Positions 18,712-27,898 are shown, numbered from the stretch's first letter. The stretch is 64,000 bases of DNA from Gammaproteobacteria bacterium (GCA_021151835.1 JAGKWO010000016.1:1-64000), one strand, 5' to 3'. Notes: generated by a model from the letters alone, not told the origin. Numbers and translations are program-made.

Positions 18712-19463
18712 TTAATTTGGCAATCCCAGGAGTTCGTGTTGCATTGGAAGCGCCCCAACACGTAAAGCTGGGATTTACCGGGAATGGCGCCTTCAAATGC
18801 TCGGATGTGTGCTCTTATATCCACGCGTGGACCTTCTTGGACAAATATTCGAGCACTACGGGGGATATCCTGGTTCGATACTTTAATGATCTCTGCGAAT
18901 TGACAGTGGAGCCTACCGTTCGTTTGCTCGTAGCTCCCGTAGATGCCTTTAAAAATTTGGTATTCCGAAACCACTCCATTGCGCGCCTTTCCTCTGGGCA
19001 TGTCTCGGATATAACACACACAAGAGCGCAGAGTTTGAAATGGGCAGCCTGGTATGGCCACCGGGATTTGAGCCCTCAAATAGGGATTTCGTTCATAAAG
19101 CCTCACAAGGTGAGAAATTCCTTTATGGCGAAGGTTGTTCGGTCGAATTGCATTGGGTATTCGAGTGCTCTTCGCGCTTGCAAGGCCGTCTTTGTTGGGC
19201 AAGTAGCACCCGTCCGCGTGCCCGACCGTCGGCATAAATTTCGCTCGAAGTGCACCTCCCACGCTGTAAAGCGTAACGCGGAGCGGGCTGAGGCACTCTC
19301 TGTCCATACACACGAATTCGCGACCACCAAGGCGGCCAAGCAGTTCTGCTCCGGTGGTTTCGTTAAGGTTTTCGAGGTTACCGAGCGCTTCGATTACCAC
19401 CTGCTCAATATCCCGGAATTCAAGAGCGCTTCCTGGATGAATCCGTTCATAGGCATATTTCAT
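18657..19463 (-). CDS. Unknown protein with Cys/His cluster, possibly zinc-binding
   Basis: A 268-residue protein on the strand opposite the transfer operon. An N-terminal Cys/His cluster (REFVCMDREC at about 50-59, then VGHADGCYLP at about 79-88) recalls the zinc-finger-like start of CoiA-type proteins. The protein at 25783-26553 begins in a comparable way, although the rest does not align by eye. It is chosen over the antisense frame at 18678-19583 because its composition looks protein-like and it has this motif. It is divergent from the small gene at 19580. Confidence 0.6.
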   Translation of the reverse strand: MKYAYERIHPGSALEFRDIEQVVIEALGNLENLNETTGAELLGRLGGREFVCMDRECLSPLRVTLYSVGGALRAKFMPTVGHADGCYLPNKDGLASAKSTRIPNAIRPNNLRHKGISHLVRLYERNPYLRAQIPVAIPGCPFQTLRSCVCYIRDMPRGKARNGVVSEYQIFKGIYGSYEQTNGRLHCQFAEIIKVSNQDIPRSARIFVQEGPRVDIRAHIRAFEGAIPGKSQLYVLGRFQCNTNSWDCQINHPSLLCVLPPHENWDEL

Positions 19464-19579
19464 AGATTTTTTACCTTACAACCAATGGAGCCCGGATCAG
19501 CGGCTGCGCGATCATCGCATCGACCCAGTGTTAGGGGCAATTACTTTGATGGGCATCCACCAAAAAGAGGCATCCTCCC

Positions 19580-19777
19580 ATGAGTATTGAGTTCGCCATG
19601 CGCATTGAAGATGACGGTGAAGTACCTTGTCACTTGAGTGACCTTAAAAAGGGGAACATTTATTACCTGATTCGTGGCACCGAAAAGAGTCCGTTGTATC
19701 TAGCGACAGGGGATGCCGTTGCCACTGACGTAAATCACCAGCCGCTATGGAGCATCCCTCATGAAATTTATGAATAG
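19580..19777 (+). CDS. Small unknown protein ahead of the TraW/TrbC-like gene
   Basis: A 65-residue acidic protein (MSIEFAMRIEDDGEVPCHL...) without signal peptide. It overlaps the next transfer gene by 17 nt, typical of the tight packing of this operon. The family is not recognised. It is the first + strand gene after the inverted 18657-19463 gene and may mark the start of a second transfer transcript. Confidence 0.55.
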   Translation: MSIEFAMRIEDDGEVPCHLSDLKKGNIYYLIRGTEKSPLYLATGDAVATDVNHQPLWSIPHEIYE

Positions 19778-20222
19778 GAGGATAGCGTTATTTATTGTGG
19801 CGTGGGCTTCCTCGGATGGAATTGCCCAAACTCATCCGTATCTGGAAGTGTTTTCTGATGATGCAGTTGCAAGAGAAGAATTTCCGGGTGTGCAAGTGAA
19901 CTATTTTCGCTTAAGCGATCCAGAGCGAGTTAAAGAACAGTATTTACCGGCGCTGCCTCCTGACCTGGCGAAAGCCACGGCGATCATGAACACCTTCCTG
20001 GCATCCGAGAGTGGGCGTGTGTTTCGTGAAAAAATTAGCGAAGCCTATCAAGGGCATGAACTCATGGTGAAATATCAATTGGAAAAGGTTCCTGCCATCG
20101 TGTTCGACAAAGGGCGATACGTTATCTATGGAACCACTGACGTTCGCCAGGCGCTCATCATTTACCGCGAGCGGATGCAGTCGCGCGAATGCAATCGCGC
20201 GAACGAGGTATGCCATGACTAA
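19761..20222 (+). CDS. ICE protein, TIGR03757 family (thioredoxin-like, TrbC/TraW-type)
   Basis: An exported 153-residue protein: signal peptide ending GIAQ, then a compact domain with YLEVFSDDAVAREE and VPAIVFDKGRYVIYGTTDV, characteristic of TIGR03757. The fold resembles thioredoxin-like TrbC proteins that assist pilus assembly in the periplasm. It overlaps the TraU-like gene by 8 nt. Confidence 0.85.
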   Translation: MKFMNRRIALFIVAWASSDGIAQTHPYLEVFSDDAVAREEFPGVQVNYFRLSDPERVKEQYLPALPPDLAKATAIMNTFLASESGRVFREKISEAYQGHELMVKYQLEKVPAIVFDKGRYVIYGTTDVRQALIIYRERMQSRECNRANEVCHD

Positions 20223-21183
20223 AGGGCTAATCGCTATCGCGTTATGGTTGTGCTGTGTTGCGAACGCGCAGGGGCTAACAGTACCGACGGGCAAAAAGGA
20301 CGGCAATTTCTCCACAGCGGATATTGTGAAATCGGCGGTGGAGTGTGTCGACTGTCTCGATTACAAACTGATCGGGATTTGTTTCTGGCTAAAGTGCTCG
20401 CTATTTTCGTGCAGCGTTGAAACGTCGCTACGATTTCAGCATTTCATTCCCGACCTGGTAGTGTCCAGCTACACCTACCAATCCGAATGGAAAGACACGC
20501 GCACGTGGAATGACAATCCAAGCGGAGCAATTGGGCAAACCGAAAGCACACACGACCAGGCAACATCGCTCGATTTTAAAAGCGTCGATGTGATTACCCA
20601 TCCCGCACTGCCCATTTTTAATGCGCTGGGAAAATCGGATTATTTTTGCAAGTCCATGCTGCAGGTGCCGATGATGCCGCATTTTTTGAGCAGCTACGAT
20701 CCTGCCTGGAACGACCCTGGCATCGAGCAAATATTCCCACAATCGATCCTGGGTTATCCACGATTCAAAACCGGTACCGGCTCCTGGCTTGGTTTAATGG
20801 AGGGCTCCTGGGCGCCGCTGTATCCGCGATGTGGTTGGGGTGCCCATCCACTAGACCCGATCAATGCAGCGGTTGCTGCGCATCGCGCCGCCGACATAGT
20901 GACTCGCCGTGCACAGCCCCATGTATACGTCCCGCTCACAGGCAATTGTGATAACCGGTGCTGGAAGCCTGGTCCGGTGAACGTAAATAGCGGAACCGAC
21001 AACCGATTTCAGATGCTGGTTCCTTCGATGACCAAATCCACTTCTGTGCTTAATGGACCCGCATCCTGGGCAAACGGCAAACATGTGAGTCGTGAAAGTT
21101 ATCTGTGGGCACTCTGGCGCCGTTACTCATGCTGCGAAAAAAAAGGCCAGGTGTTTTTGTTCAAAATTGATTTCAAGAGTTAA
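20215..21183 (+). CDS. ICE protein, TIGR03756 family (TraU-like)
   Basis: An exported 322-residue protein of the TraU type, needed for DNA transfer in F-like systems. The frame opens 29 codons upstream, but the ATG at 20215 (MTKGLIAIALWLC) follows GAACGAGG and starts a signal peptide ending ANAQG. It is rich in cysteine (VECVDCLDYKLIGICFWLKC), as TraU proteins are. Gly/Trp-rich motifs such as GSWLGLMEGSWAPLYP follow. The next start is 5 nt downstream. Confidence 0.88.
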   Translation: MTKGLIAIALWLCCVANAQGLTVPTGKKDGNFSTADIVKSAVECVDCLDYKLIGICFWLKCSLFSCSVETSLRFQHFIPDLVVSSYTYQSEWKDTRTWNDNPSGAIGQTESTHDQATSLDFKSVDVITHPALPIFNALGKSDYFCKSMLQVPMMPHFLSSYDPAWNDPGIEQIFPQSILGYPRFKTGTGSWLGLMEGSWAPLYPRCGWGAHPLDPINAAVAAHRAADIVTRRAQPHVYVPLTGNCDNRCWKPGPVNVNSGTDNRFQMLVPSMTKSTSVLNGPASWANGKHVSRESYLWALWRRYSCCEKKGQVFLFKIDFKS

Positions 21184-21187
21184 TGCA

Positions 21188-22549
21188 ATGAAAAACATCA
21201 CGCAAAAAATTGTCGTTGGGATTTTGTTATCGGTTGCGCAAGTAGCGTGCGCCACCGACATTGTTCGTCCCACGGGCGACGGTGCCTGGTATTACGCGAT
21301 TGGTGGCGGGGATCCGATGATGTACTACAACCAGAGTAACAAGACAACTCTGGATTTATCGGCAGGTGCCGAGTGGAGCATGTTGCGCGGTTGTAGTTTT
21401 GATCCCAGGTTTGGCATCGCCGAAACATTCTCTGATATCAAACACAATGTGTACGGACTCACCGAGGATGTCATGGGGGCAGCCGTCGCCGTGTTTAGCG
21501 CCTGGGGATTATCAAAGATCCAGGAGAACTGGCCAGGCCTTTACGACACCCTGACTAAAGGCCTTAAGGACGCAAAGGAAAGTTACACGTTATCGTTAAA
21601 AACCTGTCGCGACGCCAAAGCGGATCTGCGCTCCGGGCGCGATCCGGTCGAAGGGTGGATCGCGGTCACTCGTAAAAGCTCCTGGGATAAAGCCTCCAAG
21701 GATGGCAAAAATCCCGTAGCCGCCGAACAGACTATTGAAAGCACGGCGGGTAACGCCGGTGTGACTTTCGCGGGTGGCGTTAAAAAGGGCGGACTCAATC
21801 AACCGCCAATCAAAGTTGTGGCCGACACCATTGCGGCAGGCTACGAGCACACGGTTGGTTCACTGGCTCCGGCGGACGCGAGTGATATCACGGGTGATCC
21901 CAATATTTCTCGGGTATTCCCGAGCGCTACGAGTGCAACCACGTGGGCAACGGAAGTTGTCGGCGAGCGTGAAATCCGCACCTGTGCGAACTGCGATAAG
22001 TTGAAAACCAAAGTAGGGCAGGGGCTGCGTTTTCAGTACCGGAAAGAGCGCGAAAAGGTGGATGCCGATCTTAAGGCGATCATGAATAAGCCCCTCAATT
22101 ACAAAATCACCACCGATGATCTCAATAAGTTATCCGTGCCTGGCATGGGTGTGGTCGTTAATGATTTGACGATACAAAACCTCAAGCGCGCGCCGGTCGA
22201 TGAGCGAGCCATCCTCGCCAATAAATTAGCGGGCGAGATCGCCTTGGCGCGAGCGATGGAAAAAGCGCTGATCGTTCGGGACTTACTAAATGCCGGAGCC
22301 CAGGAGCCCAACATTACGTCCGTGGGCGAATCAGCGGAACGCGAAATAGATTACTCGCGTAAACGACTACAAGCGGAAATGGACAACATCCTGTTCGAGA
22401 CAGATGTGCGCCACAAAATCATTACCAATGCAGCCGGGGCTATCGCGGCGCGTGGCGCACAACGCAATCGCGACGCCCAGGCAGTGGAGTACATGCGCAC
22501 CCGTGCAAAAGAGCCGCAAATGATTGACGGAGCGATCAGCGATGATTGA
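21188..22549 (+). CDS. ICE protein, TIGR03755 (PFL_4711) family (TraH-like position)
   Basis: A periplasmic protein of 453 residues with a signal peptide ending VACATD. The opening GDGAWYYAIGGGDPMMYYN and the long helical part (about 290-440) are typical of TIGR03755. The ATG at 21188 is chosen because it begins the signal peptide; 32 further upstream codons are open but overlap TraU in another frame. It sits where F-type systems have TraH. It overlaps the next gene by 8 nt. Confidence 0.85.
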   Translation: MKNITQKIVVGILLSVAQVACATDIVRPTGDGAWYYAIGGGDPMMYYNQSNKTTLDLSAGAEWSMLRGCSFDPRFGIAETFSDIKHNVYGLTEDVMGAAVAVFSAWGLSKIQENWPGLYDTLTKGLKDAKESYTLSLKTCRDAKADLRSGRDPVEGWIAVTRKSSWDKASKDGKNPVAAEQTIESTAGNAGVTFAGGVKKGGLNQPPIKVVADTIAAGYEHTVGSLAPADASDITGDPNISRVFPSATSATTWATEVVGEREIRTCANCDKLKTKVGQGLRFQYRKEREKVDADLKAIMNKPLNYKITTDDLNKLSVPGMGVVVNDLTIQNLKRAPVDERAILANKLAGEIALARAMEKALIVRDLLNAGAQEPNITSVGESAEREIDYSRKRLQAEMDNILFETDVRHKIITNAAGAIAARGAQRNRDAQAVEYMRTRAKEPQMIDGAISDD

Positions 22550-22892
22550 TTTACACAAACCGAGTGGACTCAGGCGGGTGGTGAAACACCTGGTGCTGTT
22601 CCTGTGCATGTTGTTGGCCATATACATTGTCGTGCGGTTAGGGCTTGGACTCATCGGGACGGACGAGCAGCAAGTGCAAGCATTGGAGCGCTGGAAAAAC
22701 TCTCCGGCGCTCATATGGATTCGTTACGGCATATACGGATTTGTCTTTCTGTATTGGGGGCGTTTTATTCGCAAACTCAATCCGAAGTTGCCCAGCGACG
22801 TGGTCAGTGCGACCTACCGTCCTCTGATTATTGGCGTCGTGTTGTACGAGTTCCTGTTAGCCCGAAATCTGATCGGCGCATTATTGAATTGA
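22542..22892 (+). CDS. Small integral membrane protein of the transfer operon
   Basis: A 116-residue protein with an N-terminal basic segment and three hydrophobic helices (about 14-34, 54-72 and 88-112). The ATG at 22542 overlaps the upstream stop codon (ATGATTGA). It lies immediately before the TraG_N gene, as in related ICEs. The molecular role is not known. Confidence 0.75.
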   Translation: MIDLHKPSGLRRVVKHLVLFLCMLLAIYIVVRLGLGLIGTDEQQVQALERWKNSPALIWIRYGIYGFVFLYWGRFIRKLNPKLPSDVVSATYRPLIIGVVLYEFLLARNLIGALLN

Positions 22893-22905
22893 GGTCACGA
22901 TAAAA

Positions 22906-24573
22906 ATGCCTGTGGGAAGCACGATAGAACTCTACACAACCATCCTGGGTTGGATTTTGTATGACTCGATTTGGTCCATGCTCGTCCAGACGGGATTGGT
23001 CATGGTGCCATTCGCGTTCACCATCATTAATGTGCTGGTTGACGCGCGAGATTCGTCGATGGAAATCGATTCCAAAGGTTTAATGCGCATCCTGGAGACG
23101 CGTATTTACGTCATGTTGTTTGTCGTGATGTTTGCCGTACAGCCGCAAATTAACGTGCACACGTCGAAGACCACCTATACCCAGTATCGCTGTGGCGTGA
23201 CGGCATCCAAGAGCCTTACCAAGTCGATGCGTGAGCTCACTTATGGCGATAGCAAGAGCACATTGGATAAGTCGACCTCCACCTTCGGCGTAATGCTCGA
23301 CGGGCGTACCGCCCAGGCCCCGCTGTGGTGGTATTTGGTTACGAAGCTCAATCATGCCATCGCGCAGGCCGCAAGGCAGGAACTGCCATGCCAGGCTGAT
23401 CTCAGGACCATGGGGGCAGGGCTGTCGAAACTGTCGATCGCGGACAAAGCACTTAAAGATGAGGTGACGGATTTTTATAAGGACTGCTGGCAACCTGCAG
23501 CAAATCAGTTTGCGCGCGAACGGATTCCCGATTCTGAGCTACCTGCCAAATTTCGAGATGGTGCGGTATACGAGGACATCACCTGGCCGGGGAGCGAATT
23601 CTTTATTAATCGCGCCGGGTACTACGACACGCTGCGTGCCACTGCCGAAGTGCCCGCCTTTCCTTACAACACCCTTCGGGACTCCGTAAAGGCCCCGGAA
23701 CCGCCTCCAGGCGTCGATAGGGGCGGTTTCCCAACTTGTCATGAGTGGTGGCTAGGGTATCCCGCCACCGGGGGCAGTATCAGCAGTGATCGAGGATTAA
23801 GGGATCGCCTGCTGACTTACATTAAAAACAATGCGCTCCCGGATGATAAAGCCGATAGCACAGGGTCATGGTGGAAATTCTGGGCGGAAGATAAATTCGC
23901 GACCACCGCTGATGCAGATAACGCCTTGATTAAAACAACACTGAACGCTGAGGCGGGGGATATCCAGCTCGAGCTGACAAACGGCGCGAGCGATTATGGC
24001 GGCATGCTCGGGTCCACCACCGACCAGGTTATGAGAAATATGCGGCAGCTCGTTGGCAGCGCCGGGTTGCTGGTGGGAAGCGCTAAAAAGGCTGTGGAAG
24101 TGGAAATGGTTCGCCAGGTCGCGCCCATGGTTCAGGCCATTGTGCTGTTGTTGTTCACTGTGGGCCTGCCGTTGTTGATGACCATGGGGTCCTATTCGCT
24201 GAAGACGTTACTGGCGCTCACGCTGCTGCAATTCAGCATCATTTTCTGGGGATTTTTATTTGCGTTGGCATCGTGGCTGGATAATTTCCTGTTGTCGGGC
24301 CTTTGGTCCGGAGCAGACAAAAACGTGAACATGCTGATGGACACCATTATGCCGAACACCAGTGGAGTGGGAACCCAAATTCTGGCCATCACTTGGGTAA
24401 CCTTCATGCTCTATACATTGGCGCCGTTGGCATTCACGTATTTTTTAGGAGTGGTGGGTATCAAAGCGGGAAGTCTAGCTGCGAACGCAATTAACAGTTC
24501 AAGCAATGAAGTCGGTAGTCAGAGTGGGGTGGGTGTGGACGCTGCTAAAAAGGTATTAACCAGAGGGAAGTAG
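22906..24573 (+). CDS. traG: TraG N-terminal-domain protein of the mating apparatus
   Basis: A 555-residue inner-membrane protein that corresponds to the N-terminal half of F TraG and is required for pilus assembly. Membrane helices lie at about 25-50, 65-82, 405-435, 440-465 and 485-520. It has the family's opening STIELYTTILGWILYDSIW. The large central loop is periplasmic and contains paired cysteines. ICEs of this family carry only this half; the mating-pair stabilisation half of TraG is absent, as expected. It ends the transfer operon. Confidence 0.88.
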   Translation: MPVGSTIELYTTILGWILYDSIWSMLVQTGLVMVPFAFTIINVLVDARDSSMEIDSKGLMRILETRIYVMLFVVMFAVQPQINVHTSKTTYTQYRCGVTASKSLTKSMRELTYGDSKSTLDKSTSTFGVMLDGRTAQAPLWWYLVTKLNHAIAQAARQELPCQADLRTMGAGLSKLSIADKALKDEVTDFYKDCWQPAANQFARERIPDSELPAKFRDGAVYEDITWPGSEFFINRAGYYDTLRATAEVPAFPYNTLRDSVKAPEPPPGVDRGGFPTCHEWWLGYPATGGSISSDRGLRDRLLTYIKNNALPDDKADSTGSWWKFWAEDKFATTADADNALIKTTLNAEAGDIQLELTNGASDYGGMLGSTTDQVMRNMRQLVGSAGLLVGSAKKAVEVEMVRQVAPMVQAIVLLLFTVGLPLLMTMGSYSLKTLLALTLLQFSIIFWGFLFALASWLDNFLLSGLWSGADKNVNMLMDTIMPNTSGVGTQILAITWVTFMLYTLAPLAFTYFLGVVGIKAGSLAANAINSSSNEVGSQSGVGVDAAKKVLTRGK

Positions 24574-24582
24574 GTCGGCCCG

Positions 24583-24876
24583 TCACATATGATTTCGATG
24601 AATATTTACAGTGCGACCCATCATGTCATGACCAGGGTTCTGAGGGTCAACTGCACGGCTAAGATCGTAGCTTTCGTTACGAGGCTGAGAGTTACCGGAG
24701 GACGCCGCCCAAACAGAAATGAGAGCCATGAAAACTTTAAAGAGAGCAGTGACCACTGCAACCACAATCAGCCCTACATGTTTAGCAACCCACCAGGTGA
24801 CTTTGCCCAAAGCAACGAGTACCACACCAGTAACCTGGGCGGCTTTGTTCCAGTCGATAGCGGTTTGGGTGGTCAT
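24583..24876 (-). CDS. Small membrane protein convergent with traG
   Basis: A 97-residue protein with a long hydrophobic segment (about 14-58) containing two helices and a polar tail ending NIHRNHM. The ATG at 24876 (MTTQTAIDWNKAAQV) is preferred to one six codons earlier. Its stop lies 10 nt from the traG stop on the other strand. A gene of this size and topology is common at this place in PFGI-like ICEs. Role unknown. Confidence 0.65.
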   Translation of the reverse strand: MTTQTAIDWNKAAQVTGVVLVALGKVTWWVAKHVGLIVVAVVTALFKVFMALISVWAASSGNSQPRNESYDLSRAVDPQNPGHDMMGRTVNIHRNHM

Positions 24877-24998
24877 GGACAGGATCCTCGGCATGGGGTT
24901 ATTCCACTATATAGCAGATCCGGGGTGAATGGAAAGTGAACAGCGGGCCATGGCGGTGAGTTGGCGCTTAACATTACTAATGAGTCGGGGGAAGAAGG

Positions 24999-25811
24999 TT
25001 GGATCATTCAGACTACGGGGTTGCTTTGTCAACTGCCCAGAACGAAGTTGTCTGTATCACTCACGCACATAACATGGGTGATATGCGGGTATTCCTAAAG
25101 CGAGTATCCGGGGATGTTGATGCCAAGCGCGCTGCCATGTATTGCCAATTCATGTGTGAAGAATGGTTTGGCCCGGATAAAAAGCTCACCAATTTAGGGG
25201 TCGCCGCTTTGCTTGTAAGCTTCTATGGATTTCAGCATCACTATGGTGGGCCCTATGAGATAATTGATATGTATAGTGACCGGGCTGCGTTTTTTGGAAA
25301 TGCATGCGATGAAATTCTCCGAGATGCAACTCTGCATAGAGAAAAACTACGCGAATATATGGAGCCGCACGTAATTCCATATAATGATGTTGATAAGGCT
25401 GCGAGTAAAAAAGCAAATGAGGTAGAGGAGACAGAAATAACTCAACCAGCGGACGGCGTGAAGATTTTCTGTATATATCACCTTTATGATGTCGGAAATC
25501 AGCGCATTTATCTTGCCCCCGGGAAAAGCTCCGTTAGAGCGAAGGACGCGGCACTGTTTTTACAGTTTAAGGCAGAGCAAATTTTTGGTGAAAGCGCATG
25601 GCTAAGCAATCTAGGCATTGCTTCGCTTATGTGCCAGCTTTACGGATTCCAGCAATGCGGGGAAGCTGATATCGCCGAGGTGATTGATATGTTCTCTGAC
25701 AGGGAATACGCAACCAACACCGATATTTATGAGGCTCTGATGTCAAAATCAGAGCTGCACCGAGACGGCTTAAAGGAACAGATCAAATTCTTTCTGCGTT
25801 CCCTGGAATAG
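24999..25811 (+). CDS. Unknown protein made of two tandem homologous domains
   Basis: A soluble 270-residue protein that is a clear internal duplication. Repeat 1 (about 19-120) and repeat 2 (about 155-265) share VFLKR/IYLAP, the block TNLGVAALLVSFYGFQ versus SNLGIASLMCQLYGFQ, then EIIDMYSDR versus EVIDMFSDR and LHREKLREYM versus LHRDGLKEQI. A charged linker with EEVEET joins them. I do not recognise the family. The start is uncertain: TTG at 24999 lies just inside a stop and has purines directly upstream; a later TTG is possible. The 3' end overlaps the convergent gene by 29 nt. Confidence 0.7.
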   Translation: MDHSDYGVALSTAQNEVVCITHAHNMGDMRVFLKRVSGDVDAKRAAMYCQFMCEEWFGPDKKLTNLGVAALLVSFYGFQHHYGGPYEIIDMYSDRAAFFGNACDEILRDATLHREKLREYMEPHVIPYNDVDKAASKKANEVEETEITQPADGVKIFCIYHLYDVGNQRIYLAPGKSSVRAKDAALFLQFKAEQIFGESAWLSNLGIASLMCQLYGFQQCGEADIAEVIDMFSDREYATNTDIYEALMSKSELHRDGLKEQIKFFLRSLE

Positions 25812-26553
25812 GAAAATACTGTTGAATCCACGGAGCCAACAATTTGATTACTACGGGGGTCAATTGTCTTTCAGACTGTAGGAATTCATCAGTTACAGAC
25901 AGTGGGTAGAAATCGAGAAGATCATCTAATTTTGGTTTGCCTTGCAATGGCTGTCGATACCAAGCGCGGATGAGCATTAAGGGTTCCCGCCTTTGAATCC
26001 ATAAATCATCGTAACATTGCACGGATGAATCAAACCAACATCTAAACCAACATTTTCGCGCATGCTCACCCTTATTATTTTTGTAGCTAGATGTTGATGG
26101 ATAATCCATGAGTGTTGCGAAAATATAAGGTAGATGGTATTGCTCTAAATTTGCATATTCCCAAATGCGCTCTTTATTGGCGAGCCTAACCGCGCTTTTA
26201 AACTCTTCATAATGAAGTCCTGGCACAAGCTCATAGAGCTTCATGAAATGCTTCTGCCAATTTAAAGCGAATTCTTGTTTTACCTGATTTGCATGGTGAA
26301 TGTCTGGATTTTTGGGGTGCTTTCCAAGGTACGGCATCCCTGACGCTTCTTTTGTAGGACAAAAACCAGAGTTCGGCATGTGCGCAAAATGGCCTATCGC
26401 ATTCGGTGCAGAGCTTGCCCTGACTGACATCTGCTGCTTACAAAATGGGCACCGTGCTCGTTCGCGATCAATCGCAAAGCTTTTACCAAATTCTGCGATA
26501 TGTTGTGCGACGGTTATGCGGTCCTCTTGGTAGGGATGCAAGGCCTTGTGCAT
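25783..26553 (-). CDS. CoiA-like zinc-motif protein of unknown function
   Basis: A 256-residue protein whose N-terminus carries a Cys4/His-type motif (RCPFCKQQMSVRASSAP, then GHFAHMPNSGFCP), the arrangement seen at the start of CoiA-family competence proteins and some restriction-like proteins. The remainder is aromatic and charged, with no nuclease motif I can be sure of. It has no membrane segment. About 200 bases of unassigned DNA separate it from the next minus-strand gene. A nucleic-acid role is inference from the zinc motif. Confidence 0.65.
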   Translation of the reverse strand: MHKALHPYQEDRITVAQHIAEFGKSFAIDRERARCPFCKQQMSVRASSAPNAIGHFAHMPNSGFCPTKEASGMPYLGKHPKNPDIHHANQVKQEFALNWQKHFMKLYELVPGLHYEEFKSAVRLANKERIWEYANLEQYHLPYIFATLMDYPSTSSYKNNKGEHARKCWFRCWFDSSVQCYDDLWIQRREPLMLIRAWYRQPLQGKPKLDDLLDFYPLSVTDEFLQSERQLTPVVIKLLAPWIQQYFPIPGNAERI

Positions 26554-26576
26554 AAAATCAAATCTCTTGGTTTTTC

Positions 26577-26749
26577 CTATTCGTTGTAGTGGATCGAGTA
26601 AGTCGCATTATGGGCCGCATAGCCCTCGATCACTTTCGCATTAACGGGACGTCGCAGCAGGGGCGATAACACCGCTCGAAAACATAGCCCTGCACATACA
26701 CGCGGCATGCATTTTTGCGTCGATTTCGAATGTTGCTTCGCTTTACGTG
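26577..26749. other. Short intergenic stretch with weak open frames
   Basis: On the minus strand a 43-codon frame (26577-26708) and an overlapping Cys-rich frame (RCYRPCCDVPLMRK) are visible, but neither has a convincing start or Shine-Dalgarno. They could be a degraded zinc-finger gene. Nothing firm can be annotated. Confidence 0.3.
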
Positions 26750-27850
26750 TCACGAGTCTTTTGTTTCTGCCGCTTGGGGTTCTTGTTGAATGAGCTTGGC
26801 AATATCCTCGCCAGCTAAAAACTTATCCCAGTCTTTGATTTGCCAAGGTTGTCTAACGGCAATTTCATACTCGTCCATTTTGCACTCGTTATAATAACGC
26901 CTGATAGAGCTAAGCTCGTGTCGCTCGGTGTTTCTTTCATCGTCCCAAACCAACTGATCTGGATGCCAGGTTCGGTAACGCCCCTTTAGCACCGAGGCGG
27001 CGAGCGCCGTCCCGGAAAACAATGATTCATAATCAGTGTCCGGGAGAATTATCCCATCAAAAAAGATCCGCGTCCTTTCCATAAAATTCATTACAGCCTT
27101 GATGTCGTACCGACAATTCCGGTAGTTCCAATTCAGGTTTTCGTCCAGAACCTCGTAGGTTTTTCTGGGTAGGCTACCTGCGGAATCTCGTTCCATGATG
27201 ATTCTAATATCAACATCATGGTGCTGCTCGTCCTCAGTGGCGCGTTTTAACGACATGTAAACGTCGCGTTTAACTTGGCTTTCCATGAGCACCAGATATA
27301 TTTTTACGTTGCGGAATTGATTTTTCAGGTATGCGAGATACCTCGCGAATTGCTGCGGGCTTTTGTACAGATAGGCGTGGGAAAAGTGAGACGCTTCATT
27401 TAAACCCTTCAGCCAGCCTGGGGTGACCTGAAATAACGCACTCAGGTGGTCTATGAGTGGGCCATCCAGGTTATTTAACACTGACGACCTATTCAGCAAA
27501 TCGTCACGCTGCAGGGTGGAAACAGATTGAATGACGGTGGGAATATCGGTCATCGGAATATCGTGGGCGGCGAACAGTTCAAAGAACCGGTCGATTTGCC
27601 TTTCGAGTTCTGCGGCTTGGGGTTCGTAGGAGGCGCGCATGACAGCGTGCAGCGTCAATGCAATACATTCCTGAGTGGATATCCCCAGGTTGGCTGCTTG
27701 AGCTTCGAAATATACCCGTACAGGCTCCTCCAGTCGTATTGTCGTCGTGACTTTAGCTGGTTTTTCCGGCGTAGGTACCGGTTCTGGTCGCGGAGCTTGA
27801 CTGACCAAGTTATTGAGAAGTCCAGTAAAAGATAATGTCAGGTTTTTCAT
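26750..27850 (-). CDS. Predicted DNA-binding protein with N-terminal ribbon-helix-helix-like segment
   Basis: A 366-residue protein of no named family. Residues about 33-70 (KVTTTIRLEEPVRVYFEA...) look like a ribbon-helix-helix motif. A second helical region around 120-150 (LNNLDGPLIDHLSALFQVTPGWLKGL) resembles an HTH domain in which a first helix is followed by LxVTPxWL. The C-terminal two thirds are mixed alpha/beta with many charged residues. A perfect 8-3-8 palindrome lies 30-48 bp upstream of the start, which suggests autoregulation by the DNA-binding part. Confidence 0.65.
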   Translation of the reverse strand: MKNLTLSFTGLLNNLVSQAPRPEPVPTPEKPAKVTTTIRLEEPVRVYFEAQAANLGISTQECIALTLHAVMRASYEPQAAELERQIDRFFELFAAHDIPMTDIPTVIQSVSTLQRDDLLNRSSVLNNLDGPLIDHLSALFQVTPGWLKGLNEASHFSHAYLYKSPQQFARYLAYLKNQFRNVKIYLVLMESQVKRDVYMSLKRATEDEQHHDVDIRIIMERDSAGSLPRKTYEVLDENLNWNYRNCRYDIKAVMNFMERTRIFFDGIILPDTDYESLFSGTALAASVLKGRYRTWHPDQLVWDDERNTERHELSSIRRYYNECKMDEYEIAVRQPWQIKDWDKFLAGEDIAKLIQQEPQAAETKDS

Positions 27851-27879
27851 GGTTGTTCGCTGTGATTGATTTTGGGTAT

Positions 27880-27898
27880 ATTATTCAGTGTGAATAAT
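27880..27898. promoter_or_regulatory. 19-bp palindrome, likely operator
   Basis: ATTATTCA (27880-27887) and TGAATAAT (27891-27898) are perfect inverted arms around GTG. It lies 30 bp upstream of the start of the ribbon-helix-helix-like gene, where a promoter would be. The AT-rich symmetrical form suits a dimeric repressor. No experiment or second copy supports it. Confidence 0.5.

Noticed and set aside
18678..19583. 301-codon + strand frame opposite the Cys/His protein gene
   Set aside because: Its composition looks random (Cys, His and Arg scattered), and the minus-strand frame carries a recognisable Cys/His motif; only one of the two can be real.
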